NCBI GenBank assembly: GCA_019236035.1
Contig: JAFAJU010000445.1
Location: 1-11,137, forward strand
DNA: 11,137 nt
Source of the DNA: Verrucomicrobiota bacterium
GTDB lineage: Bacteria; Verrucomicrobiota; Verrucomicrobiia; Chthoniobacterales; JAFAMB01
Direction: 5' to 3'
Part shown: positions 6,369 through 11,137 of the stretch, in pieces
Numbering within the stretch: position 1 is the stretch's first letter
Layout: every line of letters begins with the position of its first letter
Notes under the pieces: model-generated
Database searches by the model: none
Told to the model about the DNA's origin: nothing
What the model saw: the letters and a program-made list of their open reading frames with translations, nothing else
Made by a program: the position numbers and the translations under genes

Positions 6369-7169
6369 GCGCCACGCGCGAGTCACTGAAAACGGGGGAC
6401 TGACACTGTTTTGCTCGGCACAATATAAATCGATTCCCTCGATCCCATAGCGCCGCATAGTTTCCAGAGCTATATCGGGACGATTGCAATCGCGACTCAG
6501 GTGGCCGAGCACAACCCGCCGGAGCTGATGTCCCGCGACGGCGGCCACCAATCTCGCAGCGGACTCGTTTGAGAGATGGCCATGCCTGGATAATATCCGC
6601 TGTTTCACCGACCAGGGGCGTTTGCGGTCCTCCTGCAACATCCGCTCGTCGTGATTCGTCTCGATGAACAGCGTGTGTACCTGTCGGATCCGCTCCAAGG
6701 CGAGTTTCGGTGCATAACCGAGATCCATCAGGACTCCAATGGATCCCTCACCTTCTGTGAACACGAACGCGCTTGGTTCAACTGCATCGTGGGGCACATA
6801 AAAACTCTGTATCTCAATATCCTTCACCGCAAAAGCCCGACCGGTCTGGAACAGATTCCACCCTGAAAAATCGGCGAGGAATCCCCGGCGCAATATTTCC
6901 GCCGTCAGCGGATTTGTGTAGATCGGGATCCCGAACCGGCGACAAAAAATCTCCAGGCCAGCTACATGATCACTGTGTTCGTGCGTAATTAGAATGGCGT
7001 CCAAAGTTTCCGGACGGACCCCTATCGTCTCAAGGCGCCGCGCGATCTGGCGCGCGCTAAATCCGGCGTCCACCAGAAGCCGGCATTGGTCGGTGGCGAT
7101 GAGCGAACAGTTACCAGCGCTGCCACTGCCAAGGACCGTCAAACTGAGCACCTGGGTATTAAAGCGCAC
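6288..7169 (-). CDS. Metallo-beta-lactamase-fold hydrolase, YycJ/WalJ family
   Basis: A 293-residue cytosolic hydrolase starting at GTG 7169. The order of motifs matches the YycJ/WalJ family: V-L-G-S-G-S-A-G-N-C-S at residues 12-22, D34-A-G-F-S, the zinc motif H63-E-H65-S-D67-H68, P-H127-D, I-E-T-N-H173-D-E-R-M-L at 169-178 and G-H223-L-S near the end. Relatives have been linked to cell-wall/DNA-replication coordination and are proposed exonucleases. The enzyme core ends near residue 258. The last 30 or so residues have no family look and are encoded within the segment shared with the DUF2752 gene on the other strand, so the family's natural stop may have been lost. No Shine-Dalgarno sequence precedes the GTG. 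Confidence 0.9.
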   Translation of the reverse strand: MRFNTQVLSLTVLGSGSAGNCSLIATDQCRLLVDAGFSARQIARRLETIGVRPETLDAILITHEHSDHVAGLEIFCRRFGIPIYTNPLTAEILRRGFLADFSGWNLFQTGRAFAVKDIEIQSFYVPHDAVEPSAFVFTEGEGSIGVLMDLGYAPKLALERIRQVHTLFIETNHDERMLQEDRKRPWSVKQRILSRHGHLSNESAARLVAAVAGHQLRRVVLGHLSRDCNRPDIALETMRRYGIEGIDLYCAEQNSVSPPFSVTRAWRSAVCEEVNPVGRDGDKYEQTQATFDL

Positions 7170-7367
7170 TCTAGTTCGGATGCCAACCAGATTGGGATCT
7201 ACCCCTGAAAAAACCTCTTGCCTTCCTCGCCGTTCCTCTGGAATTTTCGGCAGCCAACAAGGATACTGATGGACTCAGCGATAGGGACTGATCTCTGCCA
7301 TAGGTTCAAGGTCAGGACTTGTGAGCCGATACTCAGAGAGATTTATCTTCCGCTGACACCCCCTGAT
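7170..7367. promoter_or_regulatory. Divergent intergenic region, MBL hydrolase and adenylate kinase
   Basis: These 198 bases separate divergent genes and should carry promoters for both. On the plus strand TTGTGA (7319-7324) and TTTATC (7342-7347) are 17 bases apart, 20 bases before the adenylate kinase ATG. Both hexamers are poor, so this is only a candidate. No clear operator palindrome was seen. Confidence 0.3.
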
Positions 7368-7976
7368 ATGAACCGCTATATAACCTATCTCTTCATGGGC
7401 GCACCCGGCAGTGGCAAAGGGACGCAAGGTAAAGTGCTCGGAACGGTCCCTCGATTTTTCCATTGCGCTTGCGGCGACGTGTTCCGCTCCCTCGATCTGC
7501 GAACACCCATGGGACAGAAATTTGTAGAGTATTCGAGCAAGGGGATGCTTGTCCCGGACGACCTGACGGTAGAACTTTGGCGGACAAAGATCGAAGCGCA
7601 GGTGCTGGAGGCCGAATTTAAGCCGGATATCGACGCGCTGGTGCTCGACGGCATTCCAAGAAATGTCAACCAGGCGAAACTCATGGAGAAATTGATTGAT
7701 GTAAGACAGGTATTTCACCTCTCATGCCCCAATCGGGAAGAGCTCGTCCGCCGCCTGCGGAAACGCGCCATCAAAGACAATCGGTTCGATGATGCCAACG
7801 AGGAGGTGATACGAAAACGTCTCGCCACTTATGAAGCTGAGACCAAGCCGGTGCTGAATTTTTACTCCGACCGGGTGACCGTTGTCGATGCGTTGCAACC
7901 GCCGGTGAAGGTGCTCCAGGATATCCTGGGAGTGATTTGGAATACACGTGATGGAGTGATGACCTTTAACGCTTGA
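7368..7976 (+). CDS. adk: Adenylate kinase-like nucleoside monophosphate kinase, short form
   Basis: A 202-residue P-loop kinase; the family catalyses ATP + AMP = 2 ADP in the cytosol. Residues 11-19 are the Walker A loop G-A-P-G-S-G-K-G-T. The NMP-binding part follows: G-D-V-F-R40 (family G-D-M-x-R), G-x-L-V-P-D-D at 59-65, then L-D-G-I-P-R98 (family D-G-F-P-R). After R-R-L-R-K-R133 the chain passes almost directly to N-R139-F-D-D, so the roughly 30-residue LID domain of long bacterial adenylate kinases is missing and the enzyme is of the short type. The ATG at 7368 was chosen because it places the strand before the P-loop normally; upstream in-frame starts at 7218 and 7269 add unrelated residues. 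UMP/CMP or another NMP substrate cannot be excluded. fmt follows 75 bases downstream. Confidence 0.88.
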   Translation: MNRYITYLFMGAPGSGKGTQGKVLGTVPRFFHCACGDVFRSLDLRTPMGQKFVEYSSKGMLVPDDLTVELWRTKIEAQVLEAEFKPDIDALVLDGIPRNVNQAKLMEKLIDVRQVFHLSCPNREELVRRLRKRAIKDNRFDDANEEVIRKRLATYEAETKPVLNFYSDRVTVVDALQPPVKVLQDILGVIWNTRDGVMTFNA

Positions 7977-8051
7977 CCGGTTCCAACAAACGGGAGATTC
8001 CTGGCGCTCCGGTTCAGCCCCACAGTCGAGCGGGGAAAGCGGCTTCATTCG

Positions 8052-9011
8052 ATGAGCAATAAGCCTCGGGTTTTATTCATGGGAAGCGGCGAGATCGGGC
8101 TCCCGACCTTGCAATGGCTTGCGAACTCGCCGCTGATAAACCTCGTAGGCGTCGTGACGCAACCAGACAAACCTGTCGGGCGTTCGCAGGTCGTGACGGC
8201 GCCACCACCAAAGAGATTAGCCATAGGGCTCAATTTGCCTGTTCTACAGCCGCTCAAAATACGCCGGGCCGAAGAACTGGATCGGATAAGGGAGCTTTCG
8301 CCGGACCTTATTATCGTCATGGCGTACGGTCAGATTTTACCAAAAGCACTTCTGGAGATGCCGAGGATCGCGTGTTTGAATTTGCATGCATCGATTTTGC
8401 CCAGACACCGAGGTGCCGCCCCCATCCAGGCCGCTATCCTCGCGGGTGATCAGGTCACCGGGATAACGGTCATGTATATGTCGGAAGGCCTGGACACCGG
8501 GGACATATTACTTAAAAGATCGGTCCGGATCCACCGACGGGAAACTGCCGGTTCCCTGCACGATCGGCTGGCTAATCTTGCATTTGAGGCGCTCCCGCTG
8601 GCGTTAGATCTCATTCTAGACGGGAAAGCGTCCAGGATTGTGCAGGAAGAGTCGGAGGCGAGCTATGCGCCCAAACTCGACAGTGAGTCAGGGAAAATCG
8701 ATTGGTCGGACGATTGTTGGCGCTTGGATCGACTCGTTCGAGCAATGAATCCGTGGCCGAGCGCCTTTACGCTTGTGCAAACTGCTGTCGACACAACCAG
8801 GAGGCTCAAGGTTCACCGCGTTTTACCGTTCCATCGTTACACCGGTAAACCCGGTGTCGTAGGTCGGATCGGAAACCGCGGCATCGTGGTCGGTTGTGGA
8901 AGTGGGGCACTTATGTTGCTAGAGGTTCAGCTGGAGGGCAAGCGCAGGATGGCGGCGACTGAATTTGCGCGCGGGTTCGCTCTTCCGGCCGGGACCGTGT
9001 TGGGAAGATGA
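8052..9011 (+). CDS. fmt: Methionyl-tRNA formyltransferase
   Basis: A 319-residue enzyme that transfers a formyl group from 10-formyl-tetrahydrofolate to initiator Met-tRNA. The N-terminal Rossmann domain begins V-L-F-M-G-S-G-E-I-G (family G-T-P-x-F). The catalytic triad is placed at N110 and H112 (L-N-L-H-A-S-I-L-P-R-H-R-G-A-A-P-I) and D148 (E-G-L-D-T-G-D-I-L). T-Q-P-D-K-P-x-G-R at 36-44 is also typical. The tRNA-binding C-terminal domain follows from about residue 210 (Y-A-P-K-L-D-S-E-S-G-K-I-D-W, then R-A-M-N-P-W-P) and ends G-x-x-L-P-A-G-T-V-L-G. Length is normal. A purine-rich GGGGAAAG lies 12 bases before the ATG, a bit far for an ideal ribosome site. Often fmt pairs with def; here the neighbour is adenylate kinase. 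Confidence 0.97.
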   Translation: MSNKPRVLFMGSGEIGLPTLQWLANSPLINLVGVVTQPDKPVGRSQVVTAPPPKRLAIGLNLPVLQPLKIRRAEELDRIRELSPDLIIVMAYGQILPKALLEMPRIACLNLHASILPRHRGAAPIQAAILAGDQVTGITVMYMSEGLDTGDILLKRSVRIHRRETAGSLHDRLANLAFEALPLALDLILDGKASRIVQEESEASYAPKLDSESGKIDWSDDCWRLDRLVRAMNPWPSAFTLVQTAVDTTRRLKVHRVLPFHRYTGKPGVVGRIGNRGIVVGCGSGALMLLEVQLEGKRRMAATEFARGFALPAGTVLGR

Positions 9012-9044
9012 CGTTCTAGTTACTTGCGGCCAAGCCGACTCAAG

Positions 9045-9278
9045 ATGAGTATCCCTGGTTTCACCATGGGCGAGCAAAGCAGTTATTTGACAGGAGACCT
9101 TGCCGAAATTCTGTCTGGTCCTTTTCAGCGGCGGTTATGCGTAGTTTTGCGTCAAGACGAGAATAGCCAGCGTTGGTTCGTCGCGGTTTACTATCCGTCC
9201 GCAAATTGCTTTATTCATACTTATCTGACGGCTGCACAGTTAAAAGTCATTGGCCACATGGCGGAAACATCAGGGTAA
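9045..9278 (+). CDS. Small hypothetical protein downstream of fmt
   Basis: A 77-residue ORF from the ATG at 9045 (MSIPGFTMGEQSS), 33 bases after the fmt stop and on the same strand; a TTG at 9024 would add seven residues. No family is recognised. The composition looks protein-like rather than random, with alternating strand-like blocks: R-R-L-C-V-V-L-R-Q, then R-W-F-V-A-V-Y-Y-P and C-F-I-H-T-Y-L-T-A-A-Q-L. No membrane segment, signal peptide or metal motif is visible. It may be cotranscribed with fmt. The next bases after the stop form a hairpin and then degraded intergenic repeats. Confidence 0.55.
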   Translation: MSIPGFTMGEQSSYLTGDLAEILSGPFQRRLCVVLRQDENSQRWFVAVYYPSANCFIHTYLTAAQLKVIGHMAETSG

Positions 9279-9305
9279 CGCCGACCAGTCACCTGCTGGG
9301 CGTTG
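9277..9305 (+). terminator. Hairpin just after the small ORF, possible terminator
   Basis: AACGCC-GA-CCAG pairs with CTGGGCGTT around a 7-base loop, with a 2-base bulge, directly at the TAA stop. There is no following T-run, so intrinsic termination is doubtful. A palindromic repeat follows at once and could contribute. Confidence 0.3.
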
Positions 9306-9363
9306 TGGCATGGGCGTCTCGCCCGTGATCTTCGTCGACGCACGGGCAGGATGCCATGTCACC
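9301..9363. repeat. Degraded copy of the CACGGGCG palindromic element
   Basis: The left hairpin survives as CATGGGCG-TCT-CGCCCGTG (9309-9327, one G-T pair) inside GTTGTGG...GTGATCTTCGTCGACGCACGGGC, which parallels the 4859-4907 copy base for base at many positions. The right hairpin is broken (GCACGGGC-AGGAT-GCCATGT). It lies between convergent genes and is therefore placed as expected for a passively spreading repeat. Confidence 0.72.
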
Positions 9364-9420
9364 ATCAGCCATCGCCCCCCTGAAACCACCCATTTTAGCT
9401 GACCTATCTCTTTCACTCTT

Positions 9421-9450
9421 CCTTTCGCGTCATTTAGCGTCTTTCGCGGG
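9421..9450. repeat. Three imperfect TTTCGCGTC units
   Basis: TTTCGCGTCA (9423-9432), TTTAGCGTC (9433-9441) and TTTCGCGGG (9442-9450) are adjacent 9-10 base units in the convergent gap between the small ORF and the HlyD gene. The rest of 9366-9488 shows nothing I can assign. The pattern resembles 'gcgaaagacgc' type intergenic repeats seen in other bacteria, but that similarity is from memory. Confidence 0.5.
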
Positions 9451-9488
9451 CCATTCCTCAGGTGCCCGCGTCGCGCGTCCAACAAAGG

Positions 9489-10403
9489 TTATGGTTGGGC
9501 AACGCTGCTTCGCTTAGGCGCCTCAGTGGGCGCGACCTCAGGTGTCATCGCCACAGACACAGTTTGGCCAATTCGGAGCGGCACAGGAGGCGTCCCCAAC
9601 GGCTCGATGCGGACCGCAAATCGTTGGGGAAGACGAACCCAATCGACGGTTTGGCTAATCTCCGGCAACAAGTTTGTCGAATCGCTACCCGACCCATCCG
9701 CTACGTAGACACCCCAACCAATGCTCCGGACCACACCCTGAAATGGTTGGTTACCGTAGCCCATCAGCGTCATGTTAGCCTTCTGTCCGACTTCGATATG
9801 CGGCAGTTGCGTTTCCTTGAAATAGGCGGCAATCCAGAACGAACTTGAATCGACCACCGCCATCAGCTGTTTTCCGGCATCGACGTAAGTGCCCACGCTC
9901 GTATTAAAATTCGTGATATACCCGTTTACGGGTGCGAAGACCTTTGTGTAGCTGAGGTTTAACCTTGCTGTTTCCAGGTTTGCTTTAGCCGAGATCAACT
10001 GCGCTTGCGCGGCCGCAAAGTTGTCCTGAGCATTCTGAAAATCCTGTTGCGCTACGACATGTCTGTTATAGAGATCGGTCTGGCGAGTGAGGTTTTGCTG
10101 CTGCTCCTTCAAGTTTGCTTCAGCGTTGAGAACCTGCCCAGAGGCCACATTCAAGGTTGCTTCGAAATCGGCGGGATCGATCTCAAACAATAGGTCCCCG
10201 GTTTTCACTACCTGGTTGTCGTGGACCGCGACTTGGATAATCGGGCCGGAAATCCGCGGCGCAATCCCCACGATATTCGCGCGGACCTGGGAGTCGCGGG
10301 TCCATGGATTTTGGATATACCGCTGATAAAGGGACCACGCGGCCCAACCCGCCAGACAAACAACGACCAGCGTGATCAGAAAATTAAAGATCCTCGCCTT
10401 CAT
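9489..10403 (-). CDS. HlyD-family periplasmic adaptor, AaeA/EmrA-like
   Basis: A 304-residue membrane-fusion protein that links an inner-membrane efflux pump to an outer-membrane channel. Residues 7-26 form the single N-terminal anchor. N-P-W-T-R-D-S-Q-V-R-A-N-I-V at 32-45 and A-P-R-I-S-G at 48-53 are characteristic of the AaeA/EmrA branch, followed by the lipoyl half-motif V-x-V-x-D-N-Q-x-V-K-x-G-D-L-L-F-x-I-D. Residues 84-150 are an alpha-helical coiled-coil hairpin rich in A, Q and N. The second lipoyl half (A-P-V-N-G-Y-I) is at 157-163 and the beta-barrel follows, ending W-V-R-L-P-Q-R-F-A-V-R-I at 255-266. Its start overlaps the DUF1656 stop by four bases, as in aaeX-aaeA. The usual FUSC-type transporter (AaeB) is not downstream. 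Confidence 0.94.
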   Translation of the reverse strand: MKARIFNFLITLVVVCLAGWAAWSLYQRYIQNPWTRDSQVRANIVGIAPRISGPIIQVAVHDNQVVKTGDLLFEIDPADFEATLNVASGQVLNAEANLKEQQQNLTRQTDLYNRHVVAQQDFQNAQDNFAAAQAQLISAKANLETARLNLSYTKVFAPVNGYITNFNTSVGTYVDAGKQLMAVVDSSSFWIAAYFKETQLPHIEVGQKANMTLMGYGNQPFQGVVRSIGWGVYVADGSGSDSTNLLPEISQTVDWVRLPQRFAVRIEPLGTPPVPLRIGQTVSVAMTPEVAPTEAPKRSSVAQP

Positions 10404-10621
10404 GGTAAAAAGATGAATCCGATGACGCTGCTGAACAGAATAACCAGGGCAAGGAAAAACAGGGGAAGATGCCAGATGTGACGTGACAGACCGGTGTGTT
10501 CCATACCGGCCATAACAAGCCAGGCTGCCAGAAAGCCCAACAGGCTAACAACGAATATCCAAGGAAAAAGCAGGTCCAAAAACCTGAGCTCAGGCCGATT
10601 CAACCCTTCTAAAACGCTCAT
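10400..10621 (-). CDS. DUF1656 (AaeX-like) small membrane protein
   Basis: A 73-residue protein from the ATG at 10621 with two hydrophobic segments (about residues 18-37 and 53-72) separated by H-T-G-L-S-R-H-I-W-H-L-P-L-F. The W-H-x-P-L-F block at the entry to the second helix, together with the P-E-L-R-F-L-D lead-in, matches DUF1656. Family members sit between or beside HlyD adaptors and FUSC transporters, with no known activity. A GTG at 10705 would add 28 residues, but these are encoded by a repeat-like stretch and were rejected. Its TGA overlaps the ATG of the HlyD gene (ATGA), so coupled translation is likely. Confidence 0.82.
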   Translation of the reverse strand: MSVLEGLNRPELRFLDLLFPWIFVVSLLGFLAAWLVMAGMEHTGLSRHIWHLPLFFLALVILFSSVIGFIFLP

Positions 10622-10768
10622 CAACCAGACCACGAGTCGGAAGCTAGCAGAATTCCCAGACTGGGACAACGGCCGGGATGCGGGTTTGCGCCGGTAGGGG
10701 CGCACATGCTAGCCGCCAGACGCCGCGCGTAGATAGCCACACGAGAAAAAGCGGCTGACCTAGTTTCC
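10622..10768. other. Intergenic region with a segment flanked by GCTAGC
   Basis: Between the RND stop and the DUF1656 start lie 147 bases. GCTAGC occurs at 10643-10648 and 10708-10713, bounding a 71-base segment. Inside it TCCCAG-A-CTGGGA forms a small palindrome (10654-10666), and GCGCCGGTAGGGGCGCAC (10688-10705) matches the outer edge of the palindromic element at 4847 with one extra G. It could be the remnant of an inserted half-element. No gene is visible, and no clear promoter. Confidence 0.5.
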
Positions 10769-11137
10769 TCAAGCCGGATGTGGCTCAGCTAGGGGCGCAG
10801 GTTCATGCCGGCGTTGTTGGAACCGGTCGAGATAGAGATAAATGATGGGTGTGGTATACAGCGTCAACAGTTGCGATACGGCCAGGCCGCCAATGATCGC
10901 CACTCCCAGGGGTTGACGGATTTCGGAGCCGTCTCCCTGGCCAATGGCAATCGGAATCGCCCCGAACATAGCGGCCAAAGTGGTCATCATAATCGGACGA
11001 AAGCGAACAATACAGGCTTGGTAAATTGCTTCGGCTGCTGAGAGATTTTGGTCCCGTTCAGCCTCAAGTGCGAAATCGACCATCATAATGGCGTTCTTTT
11101 TCATGATGCCGATCAATAGGATGATCCCTATGATCGA
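10769..11137 (-). CDS. RND efflux transporter (MdtB/MdtC type), C-terminal fragment
   Basis: The last 122 codons of an inner-membrane proton-driven multidrug pump, open to the window edge. The sequence starts S-I-I-G-I-I-L-L-I-G-I-M-K-K-N-A-I-M-M-V-D-F-A, the conserved G-x-x-x-K-N-A-I segment near TM11 of HAE1 RND proteins. A-C-I-V-R-F-R-P-I-M-M-T-T-L-A-A-M-F-G-A-I-P and G-S-E-I-R-Q-P-L-G follow, then the last helix with S-Q-L-L-T-L-Y-T-T-P. L-T-L-Y-T-T-P and the R-Q-P-L-G form favour the MdtB/MdtC subgroup. The tail is short and proline-rich. It is on the same strand as DUF1656 and the adaptor, 147 bases upstream, so it may belong to the same efflux locus, though each could be its own unit. 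Confidence 0.95.
   Translation of the reverse strand, partial: SIIGIILLIGIMKKNAIMMVDFALEAERDQNLSAAEAIYQACIVRFRPIMMTTLAAMFGAIPIAIGQGDGSEIRQPLGVAIIGGLAVSQLLTLYTTPIIYLYLDRFQQRRHEPAPLAEPHPA

Noticed and set aside
9270..9485. Minus-strand 71-codon frame in the convergent gap
   Set aside because: It is made of the decayed palindromic element and the TTTCGCGTC units, with no protein-like pattern.
9462..9848. Plus-strand 128-codon frame opposite the HlyD gene
   Set aside because: Shadow frame; the minus-strand HlyD gene has a full set of family motifs.

Overview
The window looks like a chromosomal segment of a Gram-negative bacterium, most likely a member of Verrucomicrobiota. The evidence is indirect. 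The start of an arabinose-5-phosphate isomerase gene (Kdo/LPS synthesis), an AsmA-like envelope protein and an RND pump all imply an outer membrane. The intergenic palindromes built on CACGGGCG/CGCCCGTG, which translate to an N-H-G-R-D-A-R-A-T peptide, are of a kind I associate with Verrucomicrobiota genomes. Few starts have a convincing Shine-Dalgarno sequence. No rRNA, tRNA, CRISPR array, transposase or phage gene is visible.

Layout. (1) 1-3296, minus strand, transcribed leftward: AsmA-like protein, then endonuclease IV (nfo), then the first 34 codons of kdsD. A perfect 31-bp inverted repeat made of CAGGAGT(T) units straddles the nfo end and the kdsD leader, and one arm is translated as the Nfo C-terminal tail. 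(2) 3426-4822, plus strand: two proteins I cannot assign, joined by a 4-base ATGA overlap. (3) 4823-5023: a palindromic repeat element. (4) 5024-6368, plus strand: a GYF_2/Yip1-type membrane protein overlapping a DUF2752 membrane protein. (5) 6288-7169, minus strand: a YycJ/WalJ-type metallo-beta-lactamase-fold hydrolase whose 3' end overlaps the DUF2752 gene tail to tail. (6) 7368-9278, plus strand: a short-form adenylate kinase, methionyl-tRNA formyltransferase (fmt) and a small hypothetical protein. (7) 9279-9488: a convergent intergenic region filled with degraded repeats. (8) 9489-11137, minus strand: the C-terminal end of an MdtB/MdtC-type RND transporter, then a DUF1656 (AaeX-like) small membrane protein overlapping an AaeA-like HlyD-family periplasmic adaptor.

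Most of the window is conserved housekeeping or envelope biology: base-excision repair, Kdo supply, initiator tRNA formylation, nucleotide metabolism and efflux. The parts least explained by known biology are the translationally coupled unknown pair at 3426-4822, the inverted CAGGAGT repeat that has become protein-coding in nfo, the palindromic repeats, and the RND + DUF1656 + AaeA-like arrangement with no FUSC-type (AaeB) partner in view.
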